DNA from: an uncultured Chitinophagaceae bacterium
Lineage (GTDB): Bacteria > Bacteroidota > Bacteroidia > Chitinophagales > Chitinophagaceae
Assembly (NCBI GenBank): GCA_937919945.1
Contig: CALESY010000145.1
Location: 1-43,117, forward strand
DNA length: 43,117 bases
Reading direction: 5' to 3'
Position numbers and translations under genes: made by a program. Below, piece by piece: positions 8,462 to 16,553 of the stretch; the first letter of the stretch is position 1, and every line of letters starts with the position of its first letter. The notes below the pieces were generated by a model, which was not told the DNA's origin, made no database searches, and saw only the letters and a program-made list of their open reading frames with translations.

Positions 8462-9754
8462 TTAGTTGCCAAACTTCAACGCTTTGGTTGGATAGTAAGC
8501 TGTAGAACCCAGTTCTTCTTCTATACGTAAAAGCTGGTTGTACTTAGCCATACGGTCACTACGAGAAGCAGAACCTGTTTTTATCTGTCCGCAATTCAGT
8601 GCCACAGCAAGGTCAGCTATAGTATAGTCTTCTGTTTCTCCACTGCGATGGCTCATGATGGTATTGTAGCGGGCATGTTGCGCCATTGTTACTGCCTCGA
8701 TAGTTTCAGTAAGCGTACCTATCTGGTTTACTTTAACCAACAAGCCATTACCCACACCTTCTTTGATGCCTCTTTCCAAACGGGTTACGTTTGTTACAAA
8801 CAAATCATCCCCTACTAATTGTACTTTGCTGCCAATAGCATCTGTCAGCATTTTCCATCCTTTCCAGTCGTCTTCAGCCATACCGTCTTCTATGCTTACT
8901 ATCGGGTATTTTTTACACCACTTAGCCCAGTATTCTACCACTTCCTCGCTGCTCAGTTTGGCGCCACTGCTTTTGTGGAAGATGTATTTCTTGGTTTTCT
9001 CGTCATACAGTTCGCTGATAGCTGCATCCATTGCAATAGCAACTTGTTCGCCCGGTTTGAAGCCAGCTTTCTCTATTGCTTTCAGCACGGTTTCTATAGC
9101 CTCCTCATTGCTTTTAATTTCAGCAGGTGCAAAACCGCCCTCATCGCCTACATTGGTATTACATTTTTTATCTTTCAGTACCGCTTTTAAGTGGTGAAAT
9201 ATTTCTACGCCCCAACGCAGCCCCTCGCTGAAGCTTGGTGCACCTACAGGCATCACCATAAACTCCTGAAAGTCTATTTTATTATCAGCATGCGCGCCAC
9301 CATTAAGTATGTTCATCATAGGTACAGGCAGTGTTTTGGCATTTGCGCCACCTACATAACGATACAGGCTGAGTCCTGTTGCCTGTGCAGCCGCTTTGGC
9401 AGATGCAAGGCTAACAGCCAGTATTGCATTTGCACCAAGTTTAGCTTTGTTAGCAGTGCCATCAATATCCAGCATTGCATGGTCTATACCGCGCTGGTCT
9501 GTTACATCCCAGCCATATAGTTCTTCGGCTATTTTATCGTTAACATTGTTTACTGCCTTCATTACGCTCTTGCCCAAGTATTGCTTTTTGTTGCCATCGC
9601 GCAGCTCCACCGCTTCATGTTTGCCTGTGCTGGCACCTGAAGGTACAGCAGCACGCCCCATATGGCCATCGCTGGTGTGTACATCAACTTCTACTGTAGG
9701 ATTGCCACGGCTATCTAATACCTGGCGCGCAATAATGTTGGTAATAAAACTCAT
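8462..9754 (-). CDS. eno: Enolase
   Basis: 430-aa glycolytic enzyme converting 2-phosphoglycerate to phosphoenolpyruvate. Family motifs are complete: ARQVLDSRGNPTVEV near the N-terminus, MNILNGGAHADNKIDFQEFM, NVGDEGGFAP with the catalytic Glu region, the Mg-binding SIEDGMAEDDW and LVGDDLFVTN, LLVKVNQIGTLTE with the catalytic lysine, and the flexible SHRSGETED loop. Length is standard. A Bacteroidota -7 box lies 27 bp upstream on the minus strand. The FtsB-like gene follows within 52 bp, so the two are probably co-transcribed. Confidence 0.98.
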   Translation of the reverse strand: MSFITNIIARQVLDSRGNPTVEVDVHTSDGHMGRAAVPSGASTGKHEAVELRDGNKKQYLGKSVMKAVNNVNDKIAEELYGWDVTDQRGIDHAMLDIDGTANKAKLGANAILAVSLASAKAAAQATGLSLYRYVGGANAKTLPVPMMNILNGGAHADNKIDFQEFMVMPVGAPSFSEGLRWGVEIFHHLKAVLKDKKCNTNVGDEGGFAPAEIKSNEEAIETVLKAIEKAGFKPGEQVAIAMDAAISELYDEKTKKYIFHKSSGAKLSSEEVVEYWAKWCKKYPIVSIEDGMAEDDWKGWKMLTDAIGSKVQLVGDDLFVTNVTRLERGIKEGVGNGLLVKVNQIGTLTETIEAVTMAQHARYNTIMSHRSGETEDYTIADLAVALNCGQIKTGSASRSDRMAKYNQLLRIEEELGSTAYYPTKALKFGN

Positions 9755-9781
9755 ATATATCTTGATTGTTTAATTCGGGTG

Positions 9782-9789
9782 CAAAGATA
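9782..9789 (-). promoter_or_regulatory. -7 promoter box of eno
   Basis: On the minus strand this reads TATCTTTG, a perfect TAnnTTTG match, 27 bp before the eno ATG. The -33 region is A/T-rich without a clear TTTG. Confidence 0.55.
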
Positions 9790-9840
9790 ATCCTTAACAC
9801 ATATTATTTATGTTAAAAAGAGTATGGTGGGCACTCAATA

Positions 9841-9890
9841 TTTGTTGCATTTTGTTGCATTTTTAATGAAAACTTACTTTTTGCAACAAT
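9841..9890. repeat. Tandem and inverted TTGTTGCA repeats
   Basis: The 10-mer tttgttgcat occurs twice in tandem (9841-9860). An inverted copy of its TTGTTGCA core reads tgcaacaa at 9882-9889. The cluster lies 90-135 bp upstream of eno in a 330-bp stretch with no convincing gene (9755-10085). It could be an operator or form a hairpin. The rest of that stretch is A/T-rich and shows nothing else recognisable. Confidence 0.5.
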
Positions 9891-10085
9891 TTAGGCGTCA
9901 AAATAGCGGTTCATAAAAAAGAACTTTATAATAACAAAAATACGTAATTATATTGACAATTAGGTTTTATAAAGACTAATGATATTCATTTTCCTGTTTT
10001 TGAAATGCTGATATACTGTACGTTTAGAAATTCTCGTTGCGAGATGATACTTGGAATAAGTTTATGGAGATGCTTAATTTGCAAC

Positions 10086-10364
10086 ATGAAAAAACCTAAA
10101 GCTAATAACATGAACGCTAATACAAACTCCAAAGTAGCTATAACACTATGAGTGGCTGCTATGATCATTCAATTTGTATCATACAACAAACGTATAAAGA
10201 GTTTAGAACAGGAAATAAAAGTAGAAGCCACGAAAAACAATTTCCTTTTAAGGCAATTTGAAAACCAAGCGGTACCGTACGACAGTGTGGTTGTAAATAA
10301 CGATACGGTTTCATTTTACAAAAATGGTACCCTCTCTGGCAGGTCTGTTAATGAGGGGGAGTAG
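10086..10364 (+). pseudogene. Small membrane protein gene interrupted by in-frame TGA
   Basis: From ATG 10086 the frame reads 21 codons (beginning MKKPKANNMNANTNSKVAIT), meets TGA at 10149-10151, then continues in the same frame for 70 codons to TAG at 10364. If the TGA is skipped the join ITL-x-VAAMIIQFVSYNKR makes one membrane helix, followed by a coiled coil (KSLEQEIKVEATKNN) and a polar tail. The simplest reading is one small bitopic protein disrupted by a TGG-to-TGA change. Alternatively, translation may start inside at GTG 10152 or ATG 10161, giving a shorter protein with a truncated helix. No family is recognised. Confidence 0.4.
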
Positions 10365-10541
10365 ATTGGCTAAAAAAAGTATACAATAGTCAGAACTAAT
10401 ATGATAAAGGGTATAATAACCCCTTTGTTACGATTTGAACTCAGCTTTTACTGATCTTCTTTCCTACATACATTTATTCCCAACAGTTAATAAATCTTAA
10501 TGGCATTGTAAGTGGTGGGGTATTGTAGTATGTTTATTGCC

Positions 10542-11705
10542 ATGTCGCCAGTTGCTAATAAACGTATTGCTTCCATAGATGTTCTCAGGGGTATTGTGAT
10601 GGTCATCATGGCACTCGACCATACGCGCGATTATTTCAGCAATTTCCCATACAACCCTACCGATTTAGAACATACCAACGCCGCCATGTTCTTCACCCGA
10701 TGGGTAACGCATTACTGCGCTCCTATTTTTATTTTTCTATCCGGCACCAGTGCCTATTTATCACTCAGTAAAGGCAAAACAAAAAAACAGGCATCCGTCT
10801 TTTTACTACAACGTGGTTTGTGGTTGCTGTTGTTAGAGCTAACCATTGTACGCTTTGGCTGGTTGTTCAATCTTGCTGTAACCGATATGGTAGGGCAGGT
10901 AATTTGGGCCATCGGGTGGAGCATGGTATGCCTTGCAGGGCTAATTCATCTGCCACGTTGGGCTATACTTTCATTCAGCTTGCTATTGATATTCGGGCAT
11001 AATGCATTAGATGGCATCAAAGCGGAAACCTTTGGCGATAACGCACTTTACTGGCGGGTGCTGCACGAGTTTGGCTATACCAAACTGGGCGATGGCATAG
11101 GGTTCATGGTGATATATCCGCTTGTGCCCTGGGTGGGTGTAATGGCAACAGGCTACGTGTTAGGTGTTATAATGCAGCAGGAAGAAAAAATGAGAAACCG
11201 AATGCTCTATACGTTGGGTATTACAGCTATCGTCTTGTTTATAGCATTGCGCTACACCAACCTCTATGGCGATGCCAGCCAATGGCAACCACAACGGACA
11301 GGCTGGTTTACAGTTTTGAGTTTTATCAATTGCAGCAAATACCCGCCATCACTGCTGTATCTCTTAATGACTATTGGACCTGCATTAGTAGCATTGCCAT
11401 TGCTGGAGCGTATTAATAATACCGCTACAAGGTTTTTCACTGTCTTCGGGCGAGTGCCTATGTTTTATTATATACTCCATATATACCTGATACACACTAT
11501 GGCATTGGTTATAGCATTGTTCATGAGCATACCCGCCAATTACTTTACGGGCGATAATGTATTTGGTGCAAAACCGGGTTGGGGTTTCGATTTGCCAATG
11601 GTCTATGTATTCTGGCTATTGACAATAGCCCTGCTATACCTGCCGTGCAGGTGGTTTATGTTTGTAAAGATGAACCACAAAAAATGGTGGCTCAGTTACA
11701 TCTGA
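10542..11705 (+). CDS. DUF1624/HGSNAT-type membrane acyltransferase
   Basis: About 387-aa polytopic membrane protein of the heparan-alpha-glucosaminide N-acetyltransferase-like (DUF1624) family. The diagnostic N-terminus is RIASIDVLRGIVMVIMALDH followed by TRDYF. Further signatures are FTRWVTHYCAPIFIFLSGTSAYL and the late FGRVPMFYYILHIYLIH. Around ten hydrophobic helices are visible. It probably acylates a sugar at the inner membrane; the substrate is unknown. I prefer ATG 10542, since MSPVANKRIASID resembles family starts; ATG 10530 and GTG 10512 are in frame upstream. Its TGA abuts the tex stop codon with no intervening base. Confidence 0.83.
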   Translation: MSPVANKRIASIDVLRGIVMVIMALDHTRDYFSNFPYNPTDLEHTNAAMFFTRWVTHYCAPIFIFLSGTSAYLSLSKGKTKKQASVFLLQRGLWLLLLELTIVRFGWLFNLAVTDMVGQVIWAIGWSMVCLAGLIHLPRWAILSFSLLLIFGHNALDGIKAETFGDNALYWRVLHEFGYTKLGDGIGFMVIYPLVPWVGVMATGYVLGVIMQQEEKMRNRMLYTLGITAIVLFIALRYTNLYGDASQWQPQRTGWFTVLSFINCSKYPPSLLYLLMTIGPALVALPLLERINNTATRFFTVFGRVPMFYYILHIYLIHTMALVIALFMSIPANYFTGDNVFGAKPGWGFDLPMVYVFWLLTIALLYLPCRWFMFVKMNHKKWWLSYI

Positions 11706-13946
11706 TTATTTACCAAATTTCTTCTTCAGCATACTCAGCGCATCGTTCATATTCATATTGCTCGTATCGGCTTCTTTGCGTGGTTGTTGTGTGCGTGGCT
11801 GATTATTACTCCTCGCTACTCTTGCAGGTGCTTCCATTGTCTGCTTAATGGATAGTGATATACGCTTGCGTACTGCATCTACTTCAAGCACTTTTACTTG
11901 TACCTGTTGGTTTAGTTTCAGCGCTTCGTTAGGGTCTGTTATATATGTGTGCGATATTTCAGAAACGTGTACCAGCCCATCCTGCTTTACCCCAATATCT
12001 ACAAATGCGCCAAAGCGGGTGATGTTGGTTACTACACCCGGTACTATCATACCTACATGTACATCTTCTATGCTGTATATGTTGGCAAACTCAAAAGCCT
12101 GTGCTTCGCTCCGAGGGTCCAGCCCTGGCTTTTTCAATTCGTTCAGTATGTCTTTGATGGTGTGTTCACCAATAGTATCGTTAATATATTTCTTGGTGTC
12201 TAATTGTTTTATTGCACCTTCATTGCCTATAAGCGTTTTTACATCCAACCCTAAATCTGCAGCCATCTTTGCTACTACGTCATATACTTCGGGGTGTACT
12301 GCACTTGCATCCAATGGGTTGTCGCCCTCTTTTATACGCAGAAAGCCCGCGCACTGCTCGTATGCTTTATTGCCCAATCGGGGTACTTTTAATAATTGTT
12401 TACGAGATGTAAAGCCACCTATTTCATCGCGATGTTTTACAATGTTTTCAGCTATAGACGGGCCTATGCCGCTAACATAACTTAACAGGTGTTTGCTGGC
12501 AGTATTCAGGTTTACGCCCACGAGGTTCACACAGCTTACTACTGTTTGGTCAAGGCGTTCTTTAAGGCGCACCTGATTTACATCGTGCTGATATTGTCCA
12601 ACACCTATACTCTTAGGGTCTATCTTTACCAGTTCAGCCAATGGGTCCATCAGCCTGCGCCCTATGCTTACCGCACCGCGTACCGTAATGTCTTGGTCTG
12701 GAAATTCTTCTCTTGCTATCTCTGATGCTGAATAGATAGACGCACCATCTTCATTTACCAAAAATATGGGTAAGCTGAGGTTTAGTTTTTTGATGAACTG
12801 TTCCGTTTCTCTACCTGCTGTTCCATCGCCCACAGCTATGCTTTGTATATCGTATTGCTTTACGAGGTTGCGTATAGTCTGCTCTGCACTTGCCAACCTG
12901 CCGGGTTCGTGTATATAAATCAGTTCCGTTTTTTTCAGGCTGCCTTTATCATCAAGGCATACTACTTTGCAGCCTGTACGATAGCCGGGGTCTATTGCTA
13001 GTAAGCGTTTACCACCCAGTGGAGAGCTTAGCAATAACTGACGAAGATTCTCTGCAAATACATTGATAGCTTCCTCGTCGCCTTTTGTTTTCAATGCCAT
13101 CCGGAACTCGCTTTCAAGACTTGGCTGCAGTAAACGCCTGTAGGCATCTTTGCCTGCTTTAGCTACTTGTTCGCCCGCGTAGTTGTTGGCTTTTACATAT
13201 AGCTTTTCGATGATGGCAAGCGCGTCTTCTTCTACAGGTGCAATGCTCATACGCAGCACACCTTCCATGAAACCACGCATTACAGCCATTATGCGATGTG
13301 ATGGTATTTTATGAATGGGTTCAGAGAAGTCGTAGTAGTCTTTATACTTAATACCTTCTGCCTCCTTATCTGCCAATACCTTACTTTGTACGGTTGCACT
13401 GTCTTCAAACAGTTTACGCATTTTGGCACGTACAGTTGCGTCTTCATTAATGATTTCAGCAATAATATCTCTTGCACCTTGCAGTGCATCTTCAGCAGTC
13501 TTTACATTTTCTGTAATGTAATTAGCAGCTTCGTCAAGCGGTATGGTATTGCCTTGTTCAAGTAGTAATAATGCCAATGGCTCAAGTCCGTTTTCGCGGG
13601 CAGTTTGTGCTTTGGTTTTGCGTTTGGGTTTGTAGGGAAGGTAAATATCTTCGAGTGCCGCTAATGTAGTAACGGCGTTTATTTTTTCTTGCAGGGCTTC
13701 GGTCATTTTGCCCTGCTCTGTTATAGTCTTTTCTATAAAGGCTTTCCTGTCTGTAAACTCTTGCTGAAACTTTGCTTCGTCTTGTATGGCTTGTATCTGT
13801 ACCTCGTCGAGCGCGCCTGTTTTGTCTTTGCGGTAGCGGGCAATGAAAGGAATAGTAGCTCCTTCATTCAGTAATTCCAATACCGCGGTTACCTGTTGTT
13901 GGCTGATGTTAAGTTTAGCAGATACAGTGGGGGCAAAAGCAATCAT
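11706..13946 (-). CDS. tex: Tex-family RNA-binding transcription accessory protein
   Basis: 746-aa Tex protein. The N-terminal helical domain contains EGATIPFIARYRKDKTGALD and LEDIYLPYKPKRKTKAQTAR. The YqgF/RNase H-like domain (about 325-460) includes LLAIDPGYRTGCKVV and IAVGDGTAGRETE. The helix-hairpin-helix part has VNLNTASKHLLSYVSGIGP. The C-terminal S1 domain (about 640-715) reads GMIVPGVVTNITRFGAFVDI. Tex proteins bind nucleic acids and affect transcription and stress tolerance; the exact role is unsettled. Length is normal. The Arg/Asn/Gln-rich linker after S1 is variable in the family. Confidence 0.94.
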   Translation of the reverse strand: MIAFAPTVSAKLNISQQQVTAVLELLNEGATIPFIARYRKDKTGALDEVQIQAIQDEAKFQQEFTDRKAFIEKTITEQGKMTEALQEKINAVTTLAALEDIYLPYKPKRKTKAQTARENGLEPLALLLLEQGNTIPLDEAANYITENVKTAEDALQGARDIIAEIINEDATVRAKMRKLFEDSATVQSKVLADKEAEGIKYKDYYDFSEPIHKIPSHRIMAVMRGFMEGVLRMSIAPVEEDALAIIEKLYVKANNYAGEQVAKAGKDAYRRLLQPSLESEFRMALKTKGDEEAINVFAENLRQLLLSSPLGGKRLLAIDPGYRTGCKVVCLDDKGSLKKTELIYIHEPGRLASAEQTIRNLVKQYDIQSIAVGDGTAGRETEQFIKKLNLSLPIFLVNEDGASIYSASEIAREEFPDQDITVRGAVSIGRRLMDPLAELVKIDPKSIGVGQYQHDVNQVRLKERLDQTVVSCVNLVGVNLNTASKHLLSYVSGIGPSIAENIVKHRDEIGGFTSRKQLLKVPRLGNKAYEQCAGFLRIKEGDNPLDASAVHPEVYDVVAKMAADLGLDVKTLIGNEGAIKQLDTKKYINDTIGEHTIKDILNELKKPGLDPRSEAQAFEFANIYSIEDVHVGMIVPGVVTNITRFGAFVDIGVKQDGLVHVSEISHTYITDPNEALKLNQQVQVKVLEVDAVRKRISLSIKQTMEAPARVARSNNQPRTQQPRKEADTSNMNMNDALSMLKKKFGK

Positions 13947-14058
13947 AATTTTCCTTGAATTGAGGTGCGAATGTAACAGCCCTAACCCAAATCAAAAAAG
14001 AAAATCTTTAGTAATATTTTATTATTCCTTCATGGTATGTTTTCCCACGTTAAGCCTT

Positions 14059-16506
14059 TTACGTATCTTTTTTATTTGGGAAGTATGTGAATTTATATAT
14101 CAACGATAACATAAAAAACCTACCCAGCCTATTGGCTTCTCTGTCTTCAAAATAGTTGTCACCAAAAGAACGCTGCACATTTGGATAGTTGTTAAATACG
14201 TCAAAGCCCTGCGCTCTGACGCAAACACCCTTAGGTTTGCTGAATGTTTTTTCCAGTGTAGCGTTTACTAAAATAAAGTCGGGATTGGCATTGCCAAGCA
14301 AGCCATCATTTTTTATGTAATTAAGAAAGTATATAAACCTGATTTGTAATGGCAGTGTGAAAGTGCCGCTGCTGTTGATAATTTGTGTTTGCAGGCTATT
14401 GGTAATGCCGGCGGTATTGGTAATCTTGCTTACTCTGTAATTATAACTTACATCTCCTTCATACCAATCAAGCCCGTTAAAAATAATGCGCATTGTACCA
14501 CCTGCACTTTGGTTAGGTATTATCTGTTTATTGTTGTTGGTAATAACTATGTTGTTGCTTTGATTGCCATTGGCAGATAGCGATGCGCCAAGCCATTTTA
14601 TTATTTTCTTATAGTAGCCTGCATTGCCGTTTATGTTGTAGTAGCCATCGGCATTTGTTGGTGTAGATATACGCTTGCTGGCTGTAATTTCCAGATTGTT
14701 TACTACTTTATCATATGTCCATCCGGTACTTATATTGGCATAAAAATTCGATTTATTGTTTTTGGCACTTGTGTTATAATTCAAGGACACATTATGCCTT
14801 TTTTCGCCCGCCAGATTTGGATTGCCGAGTACGATATTAAGGCTATCACGAAAGTCGGGTATTACCTGTAACTGTGTGAGCTCGGGTACGCGGATACCTA
14901 TGTTATAATGCAGGTTGAGGTTGCTGTTTTTGTTGATGTCTATCCGTGTAAAAAGTCCCGGTGTGTAGTTGATACCGTTTTGAGATAGTTTGATATGATT
15001 TGAATAACCAGATAGTAATATGCCGCGCGAAAATGGCTGTGCTTCCATTTGCAGGTTGAACCTGAATTTTTCTTCTTTGTGAAATTGATACGACAGGTTG
15101 ATGTTATGGTCGTTGCTGTATGTATCGTATTCTCTGCTTTGTATGGTGTCAACTTGCCTGTTATCGTTAATTACAGACCATACACTGCGGTCGTTTTCGT
15201 TTTTGTTATAGTTATAATTATAGCTGAATGAAAGTGTATGTAGCTTGCCTATAGGTTCATTATAGCTGGCACCTACTCTTGTGCCGATAGTATGTCTTGC
15301 TTCGTCGCTTACAAAATCATTGATGTTGATGCTTGCAGGGTTGTAGTATTGGTTAGTGTTTTTATTATCTCCCGCATTGTCATCTTTATTGTATCGGATG
15401 TTCATGTTAGTAGATAAGGTTCTGCGAGGTTTATGAAAGCGTTTGCGGTATGTACTGCTAATATTTATACCATACCCATCTGCTAATGACTTAACAGCAC
15501 TGTTGCGTGTGAAACTCAGGTTGTTTTTGTCATTGTAGTAAGTGCCATCGTTATTGGTACTTACAGCATCATTTTTACGGTAAGAAAGTCCAATGTCTGA
15601 TTGCAAGCTTTGTAATGAATCGATCTTCAGGTCGCTGCGAATATTCAGTCTGTGGTTGAGGGATGTATTATTAATATCTCTCTTTTGTTGTTGTATTAAA
15701 GCACTATCTCCCGTAAGGTAGGTGTTGCGTAAGGATGATTGTTGCTGGCTGTTATTCGTATACCATGCATTGTATGATCCACTTAGTTTCATTTTGCCAC
15801 CATTATCGTTGCTAAAACTGATGTCTGCAACACGTCTGGTAGTGATACCAGTAGCATTGGGTGTTGAGGCTCGTGTATTGTCTGCATTCCCGCTTGATGT
15901 TATGCCAACATCAGATAGTCCAGTATTATTCATCTTCAAGATGGCTGTGACGCGTGTTGCATTACTCATATAGTTGGTAAAGGTACCTGCCTGATAAGTC
16001 TTTTGAGTACCTGCGCCTGCTATCGCCTGGCCATATATACCACGTTCGTAGTTCTTTTTAATTTTCAGGTTGAGCATTTTTTCAGTACTGCCCTTTTTTA
16101 TGCCACTGAACTGCGACTCCTCATCATACCAATCTGCCAGTTGCATTTTTTCTAATACTTCAGCAGGGAGGTTTTGTGTCAGCGTACGGATGTCTTCAGA
16201 GGTGTATAGTTTACCATTGATGAATATCTTGGTTATTTCTTTTCCGTTAGCCATTATTTTCCCGTCAGGGGTTATTTCTACCCCCGGTAAACGTTTCAGT
16301 ACATCTTCGGTTGTGGCATTGGGAGATTTTGATAATGAGTCTACATTGTAACTTACAGTATCACCACTTACTTTCACGGCTACTTTTGTACTAACCACTA
16401 CATCCTGCATAATAACAGTATCTTTCGTTATACGTTTTAGGCTGTCTGCTTTTTGAGCATAGGTGGTGAGTGGCAGGAGTAATATGAATAGCAGATACTT
16501 CCACAT
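14059..16506 (-). CDS. TonB-receptor-like outer membrane beta-barrel protein
   Basis: 815-aa outer-membrane protein. The signal peptide (MWKYLLFILLLPLTTYAQ) leads into a short plug-like domain with VKVSGDTVSYNVDS, TTEDVLKRLPGVEITPDGKI and NGKEITKIFINGKLY. This is typical of the Bacteroidota OMP_b-brl_3 group of TonB-dependent receptor relatives. The remaining ~650 residues are beta-rich with alternating aromatic residues, the pattern of a 22-strand barrel. It lacks the usual N-terminal carboxypeptidase-regulatory-like domain, and no SusD partner is nearby. Ligand is unknown. It begins 47 bp after the upstream T9SS cargo gene on the same strand, so co-transcription is possible. Confidence 0.85.
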   Translation of the reverse strand: MWKYLLFILLLPLTTYAQKADSLKRITKDTVIMQDVVVSTKVAVKVSGDTVSYNVDSLSKSPNATTEDVLKRLPGVEITPDGKIMANGKEITKIFINGKLYTSEDIRTLTQNLPAEVLEKMQLADWYDEESQFSGIKKGSTEKMLNLKIKKNYERGIYGQAIAGAGTQKTYQAGTFTNYMSNATRVTAILKMNNTGLSDVGITSSGNADNTRASTPNATGITTRRVADISFSNDNGGKMKLSGSYNAWYTNNSQQQSSLRNTYLTGDSALIQQQKRDINNTSLNHRLNIRSDLKIDSLQSLQSDIGLSYRKNDAVSTNNDGTYYNDKNNLSFTRNSAVKSLADGYGINISSTYRKRFHKPRRTLSTNMNIRYNKDDNAGDNKNTNQYYNPASININDFVSDEARHTIGTRVGASYNEPIGKLHTLSFSYNYNYNKNENDRSVWSVINDNRQVDTIQSREYDTYSNDHNINLSYQFHKEEKFRFNLQMEAQPFSRGILLSGYSNHIKLSQNGINYTPGLFTRIDINKNSNLNLHYNIGIRVPELTQLQVIPDFRDSLNIVLGNPNLAGEKRHNVSLNYNTSAKNNKSNFYANISTGWTYDKVVNNLEITASKRISTPTNADGYYNINGNAGYYKKIIKWLGASLSANGNQSNNIVITNNNKQIIPNQSAGGTMRIIFNGLDWYEGDVSYNYRVSKITNTAGITNSLQTQIINSSGTFTLPLQIRFIYFLNYIKNDGLLGNANPDFILVNATLEKTFSKPKGVCVRAQGFDVFNNYPNVQRSFGDNYFEDREANRLGRFFMLSLIYKFTYFPNKKDT

Positions 16507-16553
16507 AGGTGGTGTGCATAAAGAGCATTAAAGTAACAAGTTTTTTCGTTCCT

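Noticed and set aside
8763..9197. 144-codon frame antisense to enolase
   Set aside because: Low-complexity Ser/Leu shadow; enolase on the other strand is unambiguous.
9986..10168. 60-codon minus-strand frame with a hydrophobic stretch
   Set aside because: It is the mirror of the helix-coding region of the plus-strand small membrane gene and overlaps its start; no promoter-like box precedes it. It cannot be excluded entirely.
10406..10429. Short inverted repeat aaaggg/cccttt before the acyltransferase gene
   Set aside because: Only 6 bp with a 9-nt loop and no T tract; too weak to call a terminator or operator.
11848..12480. 210-codon frame antisense to tex
   Set aside because: Ser/Thr/Cys-rich shadow of a highly conserved coding sequence with no own promoter.
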